Shown here: positions 20,231 to 30,096 of the stretch, piece after piece | Numbering within the stretch: the first letter of the stretch is position 1 | How the letters are laid out: every line of letters starts with the position of its first letter | Origin: Jaenimonas drosophilae | Taxonomy: Eukaryota > Euglenozoa > Kinetoplastea > Trypanosomatida > Trypanosomatidae | Length of the DNA: 64,000 nucleotides | Assembly: GCA_030849065.1 (NCBI GenBank) | Contig: JASAON010001608.1 | Location: 26,722 to 90,721, forward strand | Direction of reading: 5' to 3' | Notes under the pieces: model-generated | Told to the model about the DNA's origin: nothing | Databases searched by the model: none | The model's input: only the letters and a program-made list of their open reading frames with translations | Program-made: the position numbers and the translations under genes

Positions 20231-21946
20231 TTAATAGCGAAGGTGTGGCACAACGACGCAGTGTGGCTTCATGGTCGTGAGGAAGGCCTGCTGTACTACA
20301 AAGGGAACATTATCTGCCAGAACAACGAACTCCGTCTTGTGTTGTTGCAGAAACTTGGTGATTTGAATCGTGCTATTCACCACGTTGGGCTCCGCAATGT
20401 GCTTGGTGGGCTTCAGGCGGCACACTGAGACGGAGGGCCAGAGATCCTCCACGGGTTGTGGCGAGAGAGATTGTGGCGGGAGTGGGTTGGTGGCAGATTC
20501 ATTGCCGCTGCCGCTGATGCTGTTGTTGCCAGCTGAGGCCGCGGCGTCGGGAACGGGTGGTGTATCGTGTGGCACCTCCGCATCAACTGCCACGGGTGCC
20601 GGTTCTACTGCCTCTGTTGGCGGCGATGCACCGCCCTCATCATCATCACCCTCCTCCTCCGCTACGACGGCGGTGGCGGTTGGCGCACGTGCGGCTGCCG
20701 CGGCGCTCTCTAGTTGACTTTCAAAGGCGGCCTCGTAGCGCTGTACCTCCTCTTCCGTCGTGGTGCAATCAGCCACCAACACCACAGACACGCAAAGACG
20801 TGCGTTGGCGTGGCGGCGGCTCAACGCATACCGCACCGCCGCCTGGCCCGCGGCGAGAGCATCGGCGCCGAGGAGGCCCTCCGCCACCGCCTCTTCCTCA
20901 GCGGCGCGATTGGCCCAATATCCGTCGCTGCACAACGGCGGATGAGGCGTGGAGCTCGACGCGGTGTGAATGGCGCCCGCATCAAAACTGCCCTTCACGG
21001 TGGCGGCCGTGGCGGCGAGCGCATCCACGACTGCCTCCGTTTCATCGATGGCGGCGGCGCTCTTTCCTTCCTCCGTCACCTGCGTGAGCTCCGCGGGTGC
21101 GGGGCCCAAAATGCCCTTTTCCTCCGCCGCCGCCGCACGCCCGCCATTCCCAACCACCACCACCACGACGCAGCGCATCACCGCCGTCGTTGGACGCACC
21201 GTGAAGCCATCCTCCTTGATGAAGTAGAGTGCAAAATCTGTTTTGAGCATGCGCAGCGCGGCACGCGCGACGGAGCCGAGGACGATGGTTTTTCCCTCGA
21301 GGAGGTTCCCAGGGCCGAGGAGGAGGGCGGTGGCGTGATGATGCTCAGCGCGCTGACGGCCATAGGCCACAATCTCTTCCGCCCGACGTTTCTGAATCTC
21401 TTCGGGTGCCATGATGCGCTCCTCACGCACCGGCTCCTCAACACCACGCCGGCCGCTGTTCGCCTTGGCTGCCATGGAGGCTTTGGAGCTCGCCGAGATG
21501 CCACGCGCGCTGAGGCTGCCAGACTTGCCGGCACCTCCGCCACCGTTGTTGTTATCGAGCTCATCCGTCTTGGGTGTGATGGGGGGAAGAACGTACGTTT
21601 CCACCTTGTAGTTGAGGGTGTGCAGAAGCTTGCTCTCCTGGATGGTTGAGGCCACGGTGTGCAGCACGTAGTATACGGGATAATCATTGCCGGAGAAGCC
21701 GTCGCGTGTGGCGCGTGAGACGGCGAGGCGCACGCCATCCATCGAGGTGGGCGGGAGGCCGGCACTGCTCGGGCTGCGTGAGTTTGGGCTGGCAGAACGT
21801 ACGACGGTGTTCGTTTCTTTGCTCCACACGTGTGCCACAATGAGCTGGGTTCCTTCATGCTTCTCGAGCAGCATTCCTGGATAGCCGCCAAACTCCACCG
21901 CCTTTAGGGCGCTCGGTGAGCCATCGCAGAGGACGATGCCAGACAT
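20231..21946 (-). CDS. UspA-like protein, probably two Usp folds
   Basis: 571 residues from ATG 21946. The N-terminus (GIVLCDGSPSALKAVEFG) has the strand-then-Asp-Gly-Ser start of universal stress proteins. A region near 205-250 (LLGPGNLLEGKTIVLGSVARAALR, then FALYFIKEDG) looks like the UspA glycine-rich nucleotide loop and its closing strand. The Usp-like part is interrupted by a Ser/Ala/Glu-rich insert (about 130-190). A second half (about 355-571) repeats the logic: AVRYALSRRHANARLCVSVVLV, an Ala/Glu-rich insert, and a final FVVLADNVPFVVQQAF. The fold call is from pattern only. Function (nucleotide-dependent stress response or a structural role) is unknown. Confidence 0.7.
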   Translation of the reverse strand: MSGIVLCDGSPSALKAVEFGGYPGMLLEKHEGTQLIVAHVWSKETNTVVRSASPNSRSPSSAGLPPTSMDGVRLAVSRATRDGFSGNDYPVYYVLHTVASTIQESKLLHTLNYKVETYVLPPITPKTDELDNNNGGGGAGKSGSLSARGISASSKASMAAKANSGRRGVEEPVREERIMAPEEIQKRRAEEIVAYGRQRAEHHHATALLLGPGNLLEGKTIVLGSVARAALRMLKTDFALYFIKEDGFTVRPTTAVMRCVVVVVVGNGGRAAAAEEKGILGPAPAELTQVTEEGKSAAAIDETEAVVDALAATAATVKGSFDAGAIHTASSSTPHPPLCSDGYWANRAAEEEAVAEGLLGADALAAGQAAVRYALSRRHANARLCVSVVLVADCTTTEEEVQRYEAAFESQLESAAAAARAPTATAVVAEEEGDDDEGGASPPTEAVEPAPVAVDAEVPHDTPPVPDAAASAGNNSISGSGNESATNPLPPQSLSPQPVEDLWPSVSVCRLKPTKHIAEPNVVNSTIQITKFLQQHKTEFVVLADNVPFVVQQAFLTTMKPHCVVVPHLRY

Positions 21947-22265
21947 GATGGGCCACTAATCGGAACCTTCATTGAAAACAACGCAACGTGATGGAAGAAG
22001 GAGGTACATGATGGAGGATATAATGCACGTACTCAGAGAGAGAGAGAGAGAGCTACAGGTGCGCAACATCACCACATCACCGTGGTCCTCTTGCAGCATG
22101 AAGATGAACCAGCCTACATGAAGGTAGGCCCAACGTATCGCTCCACCCTTATGGGCATAAAACACACAGGCACAACAATTTGCTTCATCAATCTCACCGA
22201 ACAACGATGGCCAACGCACACACACACACAGAGAGAGATGAAGATGTGGCGTAGTCGTGGTTCTT
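21947..22265. other. Spacer with a GA repeat
   Basis: No gene seen; an (AG)n run lies at 22035-22052. Confidence 0.5.
22035..22052. repeat. (AG)n repeat
   Basis: Nine AG units; read as a CT-rich polypyrimidine tract on the transcribed strand, about 90 bases upstream of the UspA-like start at 21946, so it may act as that gene's trans-splice polypyrimidine tract. Confidence 0.6.
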
Positions 22266-25202
22266 CTACATCTCAACTTCCCGCGTGGATGGAGGCATGA
22301 AGATCCACCCAGACTTATCCGTTGGCTCATCGCGCGCCAATTCCCGTGTGTGCGAGACCTCGCGCAGAATCTCGTAGAGCGCCTTCGTGTCGAGGGAGCA
22401 GTACTCCAACAGCTGAATGCGTAGAATGGCCCACAACCGATCGCGTTCCTCTGGCGTCAGGCGTGAGTTCCTAGACGTGGTGAGCTCCTGCACCGCCTTC
22501 TCCATCTTGCGCGTGGAGGTCGTCTGGGGTGCGCGCCACTGCGTTGAGCTCCCCATCCGCTGCACATCTTCCATCGTGCATCCGCCTTCGTGGTGATGCC
22601 ACAGACGGAAGATGCCCATGGCGTTCTCACCCTTTTGTGCGTCAGCGGCATGATCTTCCCCGCCACCTTCTGAATGGCCACCTTCACATCCAAAGATGCC
22701 GTACTGCACGTCGGGGCAGAAGGCGGGCAGCACCTTCTTGAGCGAATTGGAGCCCTGGGCGTTGGGATGGATGAGGCCTTTGCGGAGCAGATCCATCGTA
22801 TCCAGAAAGTGGAAGCGCTGAATCTCCGCCTTGTGCTTCTCAACGAGCTGCCCAAGTTTCTCCAAACATGACTTCTCGAAGCTGGCGTAGTGTGCCAAGA
22901 AACAACCATCATAAGGTTGTGCGGGGCCATCCTGCCTTGACGCATCACCGTTGCTGCTCCGCGTGGAGGTCTTGGCAGATCGCCCACGTCGCTTGCTCGA
23001 CGTTTTGGCCTCCTCCGCGGCATTCCGCAACGCCTCTGCCTCCTCCTCTATCCGTGCCAATTCCCCACTAGCTTCCATCTCCTTCTTTTTCTTGGCCCGC
23101 TCTCGCTGCACAATGCGCATGAGCTCCTCAACACACCCAGGTCGTGGATCCATGTTGGGGGAGTAGCCCTTGCCAAAGTGCAGAAAATCATAGTGCGTCG
23201 GCGTCTCGTGGAGCACATCGTGATGAAACACGTCGAGAGAAAACTGAAAAGGAATGGATTGGTAGGCCACCACCTTTGGAAAAGGTGGCAGAGCGAACTG
23301 TGTGGCCTCAAAATCCAGGACGAAGAGAGGGTACCTCAGCTTGCTGAAGAAGAGATCAATCTCGTGCGGATGGATGGCCAGGTGGCCTTGCGCAACGGCG
23401 GTCGCGTAGCGAAGTTGTGGGGCGGTGAGCTTCAAACGGCCCTCGGCGTTGCTATGAAGTACATCGCGTACCCCACGCATGCCATCCGACCACATGGAGA
23501 CCTTCTTGCCCACGCTCGTGCTGGGGAGGGTGAAGAGGTGGTTGTTGCGCTCCTCCATGGGGGCCTCCACGCGGTTGGGGAGGCACTTGCCCTCAACCAA
23601 AAAGGGGCACGCATCGCCACGAGAACAGTGCGGGCCGAGGAAGGCGGAGTAGGCAGGCACCTCCCCAGCTTCTGCTGCCACACGTGATGCAGGCTTCTTG
23701 CTCTTGCCCTTCTGCGTGTGGTTGGTTGATGCTGAAACATCGCGGCAGCCATGACAGGTCCCGCTTGTGCTGGAAGCGAAGCTACTCCAGTGCTCTACGG
23801 CCACCTCATCACTGCGGCCTCTCCGCACCAGCTCTAGCGTGTGGTGCCGCAACAGTGCCTCCATCAAGCGTTGCTGAAGCTCAAAGAGCTCATGCTCGCT
23901 CTGATCCTTCTGACGAAGGGAGCGGGTGCTGCGTGCGGGTTGCTGCTTCGTTGGTTTGGCCATCTTATCGAGCATCTCCTTGTGTGTGGCGGCCACAATG
24001 GGTGAGATGGATGGGCCAAGATGATGAAGATCAAAGGCGCCGCCCTGCTTCGTCAGCGTTTTGCGCTCACTCGCCAACATTTCTTCCAGCGAGAGACGCT
24101 GGATAAACTTCACGAGACGCGGAGGATCGCAATCAACGATGGTGGCCGGGCCGGGGAAGTACTGCCGAATATGCAGAATGCCACTGCGCTTGAGATCAAT
24201 CGGCGCCGCCACGTGCGTGCTGCCCTCCAACTCCGCGCTCCTTGCGTTGGTGGTGGTGGTGTTGAGATCGATGGCGAGAAAACGTTTGCGAATGGCGATT
24301 GGGATGTGTTCTTGAGTGATCCAGTAGCGGAAGCACAACATCGAGAAGTGCAGCCTCTGCAGGCAGAGAGCGGCCTTGGCTGAGGTCGCGAGAGGATCAA
24401 CGCTCGCCTGGCTCTCCATCACCACCCACTGGTTCTCACGTGGCCGGTAGCGCAACACACTCGGGCGAGCACGAAGAAGAAGTGTTGTGGGTGCGCTTGC
24501 TGCATCTACTTCATCATCTTCATTCTTGGTGGTGCCCGTCCACGATGTGCCATCAAAAGGCGCCTGAAAAGCGGGCCGATGAAGCGTGAGAGAGGGCGCC
24601 TCCGCCCCCAACGTGGCGTAGCTCGTCTCGAAGTAGTGCGTGATGGCCTCCTCCGTACGACGCACCGCATCATCAAAGTTGCTATCCGCGATTAAGATGG
24701 CCTTGCTGCCAAACTGGAGACGATCCCAGCGACGTGCCAGCTCGTTGAATCCAACGGCGTCGTCGTAGCGCACCGCTTCCGTGATGATCTCGCGTGGAAT
24801 TGTGTGCGGGCGTGTTTGGAGAAGAAAAAATTTCTTTTCACAGGTAAGAGAGGCGGAAAAACTGCGAAAGGTGATGATGTGGGGAGATGGGGTGGTGGTG
24901 GTGGTGGTGGTTGGTGTTGCATGTGTGGCATCCAACACATCATCTAAATCAGAAAGGGAGGAGGTGCTGCCACGGTAGGCCTCGAGCAGCTCCACGAAAG
25001 GATCGCGCTCCGCTGGTGGAGCACTAATGAGCGATCTCTTGGCACCGTTGATGGATGGGCGTGTAGCACAAGATGATGCGGCCATGTTGTTGTTGTTGCG
25101 GGCACCAACGGCAGAACCGCTGCGCTTGAGAATGGCCTCACTCTTGGAGAGGGCGGAGAGAGCACGACTCGCCGCACTCGTCGCAATCTTCTTCTTGAAC
25201 AT
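22266..25202 (-). CDS. Mitochondrial DUF2779 protein: inactive PD-(D/E)XK-like module plus DEDD exonuclease
   Basis: 978 residues from ATG 25202 (MFKKKIATSAASRAL, amphipathic and basic: a mitochondrial presequence); an upstream in-frame extension is low-complexity UTR. The body matches the bacterial DUF2779 (PF11074) architecture. A first Cys lies in SLTCEKKFFLL (near 119), followed by GFNELARRW; a RecB/Cas4-like nuclease core spans about 235-300; three more Cys lie in HCSRGDACPFLVEGKC (about 525-541), completing a likely Fe-S cluster. A DEDD exonuclease follows: LDFEATQF (near 630), HYASFEKSC (near 770), FLDTMDLL, GSNSLKKVLPAF and YCSLDTKAL (near 937). In the nuclease core the usual Asp and Lys appear to be Ser and Gln (RPSVLR, MESQAS), so that site is probably dead while the exonuclease motifs are kept. 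A Lys/Glu-rich coiled insert lies near 705-750. DNA or RNA trimming in the mitochondrion is inference. Confidence 0.8.
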   Translation of the reverse strand: MFKKKIATSAASRALSALSKSEAILKRSGSAVGARNNNNMAASSCATRPSINGAKRSLISAPPAERDPFVELLEAYRGSTSSLSDLDDVLDATHATPTTTTTTTPSPHIITFRSFSASLTCEKKFFLLQTRPHTIPREIITEAVRYDDAVGFNELARRWDRLQFGSKAILIADSNFDDAVRRTEEAITHYFETSYATLGAEAPSLTLHRPAFQAPFDGTSWTGTTKNEDDEVDAASAPTTLLLRARPSVLRYRPRENQWVVMESQASVDPLATSAKAALCLQRLHFSMLCFRYWITQEHIPIAIRKRFLAIDLNTTTTNARSAELEGSTHVAAPIDLKRSGILHIRQYFPGPATIVDCDPPRLVKFIQRLSLEEMLASERKTLTKQGGAFDLHHLGPSISPIVAATHKEMLDKMAKPTKQQPARSTRSLRQKDQSEHELFELQQRLMEALLRHHTLELVRRGRSDEVAVEHWSSFASSTSGTCHGCRDVSASTNHTQKGKSKKPASRVAAEAGEVPAYSAFLGPHCSRGDACPFLVEGKCLPNRVEAPMEERNNHLFTLPSTSVGKKVSMWSDGMRGVRDVLHSNAEGRLKLTAPQLRYATAVAQGHLAIHPHEIDLFFSKLRYPLFVLDFEATQFALPPFPKVVAYQSIPFQFSLDVFHHDVLHETPTHYDFLHFGKGYSPNMDPRPGCVEELMRIVQRERAKKKKEMEASGELARIEEEAEALRNAAEEAKTSSKRRGRSAKTSTRSSNGDASRQDGPAQPYDGCFLAHYASFEKSCLEKLGQLVEKHKAEIQRFHFLDTMDLLRKGLIHPNAQGSNSLKKVLPAFCPDVQYGIFGCEGGHSEGGGEDHAADAQKGENAMGIFRLWHHHEGGCTMEDVQRMGSSTQWRAPQTTSTRKMEKAVQELTTSRNSRLTPEERDRLWAILRIQLLEYCSLDTKALYEILREVSHTRELARDEPTDKSGWIFMPPSTREVEM

Positions 25203-25705
25203 GATTTGAAGGTGCTGTTGTTGTATATGTGATTGATGAGTAAGTGAGTAGGTACCTCCTTTGTATGTGTATGTGTGTGTGTGTTTGTGTTTGTTGCGCA
25301 ACTGCAGTCACAGCAACACGCAGCACAACTTCTATCGTGGAGTAGTTTCTATGTTGAGCACACCAAACTGAGATGCTCCAAAGATCTCGTCGTTAATGTG
25401 TTGGGTGATGATATCTTACGGCAATGATGAAAGAAAAAAAAACGCGTCGGGAAAACAATTAGTGGCGCACGCACGCACACACGCACACACAACGTATGCT
25501 GCCAACGCAACACCAGCTGATGGTGCAGGGTGCTCTGGCAGGTTGTTGAGCGCCGATGATGCACTGCGTGAAGAAGAAGAAGAAAAGATGAGAAGACGAA
25601 GAAAATGAGCGATACATGTTACACGGAATCATGCAGAGCTACACACACTTAACACATTCAGAACCTTCATCATCATCATCAACATCATCATCATCATCAT
25701 CACTT
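25203..25705. other. Spacer without a gene
   Basis: Contains a TG-rich stretch near 25263-25292 and GAA/ATC trinucleotide runs near 25570-25610 and 25668-25702; nothing else recognised. Confidence 0.5.
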
Positions 25706-27385
25706 CTAGGCGTACTTGCCTGTAGGGGGAACTACTCGCGTAGAGTAGGAGATGAAGAAGAGCGCCATGAGCAGAAGTGCCACAACAACGATGGTGCGCA
25801 TTTGAGCACCACGACGAAGCCGCAACACATATCCCGATGCAGCACCAACCCAACGTGTGGCCGACGTTTGCGCCTCACTCTCAAAGCGCAAACGTGGGAT
25901 CTCCGCACTTGCCGTGGCATTCGCGCCACGCGTGGCACCGCTACGCAAGATGTTTTCGGCCTGACTTGCGACGGAGCGCTTCATCTCCTCTAACTTCGTT
26001 TCCATCGCGCGGAGTTGTTCCTCTCGGCGCTCCAAGACAACTGCCTGTGCGTGAATGGCAGCCTCTCGCTCCGCGAGCGATGCCACACCATCGGAAGAGG
26101 TTGTTGTGGGTGCGTGTGCTCCACCATCGCCGTCCACGTTGGTGGCGCCAGCCCGCGGTGCTGATATATCTTCATCAGCACGGTGAAGACGTACACGGAG
26201 CTCCTCTGCCTCCTCATGGCTCTGCTGTAGCGCGAGCTGCAGCTCCACGACGAGCTGCTTCGCATCATCTGATAACATCAACGCCCGAAAGGCGTCTTCC
26301 CGCGCCTCCGCCTCCTCCTCGAGTGCGGCGATGCGTGCCGTGGCATCGTTACAGCGGTGCCGCTCACGATCCACGTCAATCTGCAGCTCCTCCACGCGCT
26401 CCATGCGCTGTGCGAGCTCGCGGCTCAGGGTGGAGATCTTCTCCGCATGACGTTGCTCAAGCCCTTGCGCCTCTGTCTGAGCACGCGTGATGCGGGTTTG
26501 TAATGCGTTGGCCTCGCCATTGGCTTGACGCAGCAGCGACTGCAGCACCGCGAGCTGCTCATCACGTTGATGGAGCTCCCGCAACACGCGTGCGCGCTCC
26601 TTTTCATGCTCGGCTTGCAGGCTCGCCACCTGCTGCATCGCCGCAGATTCCTTGCTGCTGAGCTCTGCACGTACTGCTTCGAGCTGCTGATGATGCGCGG
26701 CATCGTTGAGCTGCAGCGACCAACGTTCCGCGTTGCCGCCTTCATGTGCCAGCGCGCTCGCGGCGGTTTCGTCTTCGCTCGCCGAGCCGCCATCACCGCC
26801 ACGTGCGGAGGAGATGAGGGCGGAGAGCTCCTTATACTGCACACCTAAACGCTCCAGCTGGCCATTCTGCAGGGCCGATTGATGTTGTGCGTGAATGAGC
26901 TCGCGCTCCTTCGTCTCGAGGAGCTGTTGCAAACGTTCGCGCTCTGCGACCCACGCGCCGGCCTCCAACTTTTTGCTCGCCTCGAGCTCCACGCGGTGTT
27001 GCTCCTCGAGACGCTTCGCCACCACCTGGAGCTCTTCCTCATGCTGAGCGGCGAGGGCATGCTTCTCTTTGCGGAGCTGCTCCGCCACCTCTGTCAGCCG
27101 GCCAATCTCTTCCGTTTGGAGGTGCGTGCGCTCCTTAAACTCCTGCGTGAGCTCCACTCGCAACTCACCAAGACGTACATCCGTGGCCTTCTTGGCGGAG
27201 GTGAGCTCCTCACGCAGCTTCTTGTTCTTGGCCGCGGCATCGTTGAGCTGAGCCGACACCGCAGTCTTCCATGATGCGGTGCGCTCCTTCAACGCCTGAA
27301 GCTCATCCTCAACGGCGGTGGATGATGCTGCAGCTGGAGCATGAGCTGCTATCGAGGATGATGATGCTGATGCCTCCCCCTCCAT
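25706..27385 (-). CDS. Tail-anchored coiled-coil protein, golgin-like
   Basis: 559 residues from the first ATG (27385). Residues about 25-475 are almost unbroken heptad-rich coiled coil, high in Glu, Leu, Arg, Gln and Ala, with a short Gly/Ser/Thr-rich break near 210-230 and another near 425-445. The C-terminus has a basic stretch (YVLRLRRGAQMR), one hydrophobic segment (IVVVALLLMALFFISYS, about 528-546) and a tail of about 12 residues, which is a tail anchor facing the cytosol. This build is shared with golgin-84/CASP/giantin tethers and with some ER, nuclear-envelope and mitochondrial outer-membrane coiled-coil proteins. The coiled coil and anchor are seen directly; the Golgi assignment is a guess. 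Confidence 0.8.
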   Translation of the reverse strand: MEGEASASSSSIAAHAPAAASSTAVEDELQALKERTASWKTAVSAQLNDAAAKNKKLREELTSAKKATDVRLGELRVELTQEFKERTHLQTEEIGRLTEVAEQLRKEKHALAAQHEEELQVVAKRLEEQHRVELEASKKLEAGAWVAERERLQQLLETKERELIHAQHQSALQNGQLERLGVQYKELSALISSARGGDGGSASEDETAASALAHEGGNAERWSLQLNDAAHHQQLEAVRAELSSKESAAMQQVASLQAEHEKERARVLRELHQRDEQLAVLQSLLRQANGEANALQTRITRAQTEAQGLEQRHAEKISTLSRELAQRMERVEELQIDVDRERHRCNDATARIAALEEEAEAREDAFRALMLSDDAKQLVVELQLALQQSHEEAEELRVRLHRADEDISAPRAGATNVDGDGGAHAPTTTSSDGVASLAEREAAIHAQAVVLERREEQLRAMETKLEEMKRSVASQAENILRSGATRGANATASAEIPRLRFESEAQTSATRWVGAASGYVLRLRRGAQMRTIVVVALLLMALFFISYSTRVVPPTGKYA

Positions 27386-27731
27386 CACGACGCACGCAAT
27401 GCTTGAATGCTAACTAAAGCACGGAACTCTGCTCAGAAATGAAGACCCAACAACAGCAACAACAACAACGTGATGAAGTAGCTACCAATGTGCATGAAGG
27501 AAGGACGTGGATGAGAGATGAAAACGTGGAGGAGGATGCAGAAGGGAGTACGTACGTACGAATGCCACGGCAGAACAACGTCATGGTGGGCTCGCCATCG
27601 ACCCCATAAACATCCAAGTGATGGAAACGGAGGCGTGATGGTGCTTTACACAACAACAACAATCTCAACGGGGCCATTCTGCGGCACAAGTGATGCTCCA
27701 CGCATGTAGGATCATGAATGTGCGTACGCTA
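27386..27731. other. Spacer without a gene
   Basis: Contains (CAA)n near 27447-27470 and a short GTAC repeat near 27548-27561; no gene seen. Confidence 0.5.
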
Positions 27732-28772
27732 CTACGCACTCTTGGCATTGGTTCCTGCTGCTGCTGCTGCTGCTGCTTCTGCAGGTGCTGATGATGTTGC
27801 TACTGCGGTTGCGCTTGTGATGAGATCCCCCAGCTGCTTGTAGGACCAACGTGCGGCCTTCTTCACGAAGCTAAATCGCCCATTCAGCTCCAACTCCGGA
27901 AAGTCGGGGAGCTCATCAATGTGAATGGGCGTCGCGTCGCGAGCGGCGTTGAGCTCCATCACCTCTGGCTCATCTTCCTGCTTAAAGACGCGGCTGTAGT
28001 AGGCGCGATTCATCTTTTGTGTGCGCCGGGCGAGCTCATTTACCTTATCCTCGATGGCATCGATGCGGGCGAGGAGGTGGGCCTCCTTCTTGGCGTTGGC
28101 TCTCGCCTGCAACGTGAGCTCGTAGGCCAAGATGGCGGCGAGGATGCTGATGGCCAACACCTCCACGAGAAGATCGGCACCGGCATCCACGAGTTGTTTC
28201 TCGGGCAGAGGTGCCAAGAAGGTCTTCTTGAAGACGGTCCATGCGCTGAGTGTTGGATGAATGATGAGCACACGCGCCACCTCCCCCGCTGCGTGCGTTG
28301 GACTGAGGAAGATGTTTGGGTCGTAGGAGCTCCCCTCACGTGCGATGGGGCCGTACGTGATGGAGGCCATCAACGAACGCGATCGCGGCATCACGATGTC
28401 GGGCGTGGCCTTCATGATGGGCGTGGACGAAGGAGGAGATGTTGGCACAGATGAGGTGGGTGTTGGTGTTGGTGTTGCATCATTCACTGCGCCACCGGCC
28501 TCCTTCACAACAGCCTCGGCGGCCACCTTTGCAGCGGCCTCGGCATCTTCCTTTTGTTTTTGCTTCTCGCGTTCTATGCGGGCGTCTTCTTCACGTGACC
28601 ACTGCGCAATGACGCCGGTGAAGCCCAGCGAAACACGGCCCAGACCGATGCAAACACGGTAGGTTGGGCCGCGCGCGGTGGTGGCGCGCTTGACGATACG
28701 TCGCGAGATGGGCCGAGTGAGTTGCCGCACACCCAAAAACACAAACTTTGCCGCAGGAAGTGAGGCAACCAT
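27732..28772 (-). CDS. OPA3-like mitochondrial protein
   Basis: 346 residues from ATG 28772; an upstream in-frame extension is low-complexity and is rejected. The start (MVASLPAAKFVFLGVRQLTRPISRRI) matches the OPA3 N-terminus, where a hydrophobic segment with 'K..LGVRQL..PI' precedes a basic helix. YRVCIGLGRVSLG follows, as in the family. A Lys/Glu/Ala-rich and then Pro/Thr/Ser-rich insert (about 80-145) is extra. A membrane segment (VLAISILAAILAYELTLQA, about 210-230) is followed by a short coiled coil (KKEAHLLARIDAIEDKVNEL), again as in OPA3. OPA3 is a mitochondrial inner/outer membrane protein affecting morphology and lipid balance. At 346 residues it is longer than the usual 170-220. Family assignment is fairly sure. 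Confidence 0.8.
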   Translation of the reverse strand: MVASLPAAKFVFLGVRQLTRPISRRIVKRATTARGPTYRVCIGLGRVSLGFTGVIAQWSREEDARIEREKQKQKEDAEAAAKVAAEAVVKEAGGAVNDATPTPTPTSSVPTSPPSSTPIMKATPDIVMPRSRSLMASITYGPIAREGSSYDPNIFLSPTHAAGEVARVLIIHPTLSAWTVFKKTFLAPLPEKQLVDAGADLLVEVLAISILAAILAYELTLQARANAKKEAHLLARIDAIEDKVNELARRTQKMNRAYYSRVFKQEDEPEVMELNAARDATPIHIDELPDFPELELNGRFSFVKKAARWSYKQLGDLITSATAVATSSAPAEAAAAAAAGTNAKSA

Positions 28773-29795
28773 GGCTGAGCTCCTCCTGCCTACCGTCAAG
28801 ACCACAGATGATGATGATGATGATGTGTGTGCGTGGCCACCGTACGTACCTACTTGTGTTGTGTTTCTTTTCATGTGCAGCATTGATGAGAAGGAGGAAG
28901 AGATGATGCTCCACGAACAACACAGGCAAGTTTGGGACATGAGGCTGCCACACATGACCATCATCATCACCGCCTTCTTCACTCGCCACTCAGCAGCCAA
29001 CCATCCTTCTTCATCCATACCTCACGCACATGTTCGCGTACGTGCGGAAGACGAAGTAGGAAGGCTGAGTCGTTGGGAGGTGGAGGCGGAGGTGATGCCC
29101 ATGTGTGGCACCGTGGAGATGCAAAACACGTTGATCTTCTTTCATAAATACAAATGATGGATCCTACGGCACACCCATCGTAATTGCCAGCCCCCCAAAC
29201 ACCAATGTTGTTGAGGGTTGTATGGGATGCATGTCTCTCGCACACACCAAATCACCACCCATGCCGCACAGTGGGGGGGGGAGTGTGGTTGGGGAGCTCA
29301 TTGCAGCCATCCATCGCCACTCGCACATACACACAAAATGAAAAATTTTCTGGAATCATGAAAAAAAGGCGGGGTTGCGAGAGTGCCAGACGCAAGCGAG
29401 TTGATGCGGTCAGCCAACCCCTCTCCCATCCTCATCACAGAAACACACAACAAACGCACAACAACCAACAACAACAACGAACACCTCCTCAACGTGGATG
29501 TGATGGTTGCGAGCATGTGTAGAAGTATAGATGATGGAGAGGATGAAGTTGCTGCATGACAAAAAAACAACATAGAGGGGTGTTTTTTCTTCTTTTTTTC
29601 GTGCCAATGATGAGCAGGAGGCAGAGCTGTTGATGGGGAGTTACATATATAATACACATCACAGACATGCACCAACACAGATACATGAGATCTGCATGAA
29701 TGTGTGGTGATGTGGCGCACGAATGTGATATGTGGGGAGCACAATCTACGCTCATTCATGACATGAAGGAAGGAGGAGGGATGGACTGTGCGGAG

Positions 29796-29827
<32 letters not shown>

Positions 29828-30096
29828 CACACACCAAGTAAATTGTGTGTGTGTGTGTGCGTGTGGCCATTGCTTCAGCACACAAGTTGTTGGAGTAGCA
29901 GCGCAGCACCAACATCTTGGCTCGGCAACAGCCTCATCATCTGTGGCTCCCTCTTGCGACGTGCTGCACGAGATGTATTCCCCCAACCAACTCGTACAAC
30001 ACTCACGCCATGCATATCATGCGCAAATCATCCATCATCGTACCAACCCATGCACTCCTCCTCTCCCCTCATCTTCATGTGCTTCGGCTTCTGCAT
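28773..30096. other. 1.3 kb spacer between 14-3-3 and OPA3-like genes
   Basis: Probably the long 3' UTR of the 14-3-3 gene plus the leader of the OPA3-like gene. It contains a G9 run near 29271, GAT repeats near 28807-28824 and 29797-29820, and an A/T-rich patch near 29560-29600. A 205-codon minus frame (29298-29915) is His/Ser/Cys-rich translation of repeats and is not accepted. Confidence 0.5.

Noticed and set aside
28773..29018. Extended N-terminus of the OPA3-like protein
   Set aside because: The added 82 residues are Met/Ser/His-rich UTR-like sequence, and the OPA3 motif starts exactly at the ATG at 28772.
29298..29915. Minus-strand frame of 205 codons
   Set aside because: His/Ser/Cys-rich product of repeats in a long 3' UTR, with no domain and no trans-splice signal tied to its start.
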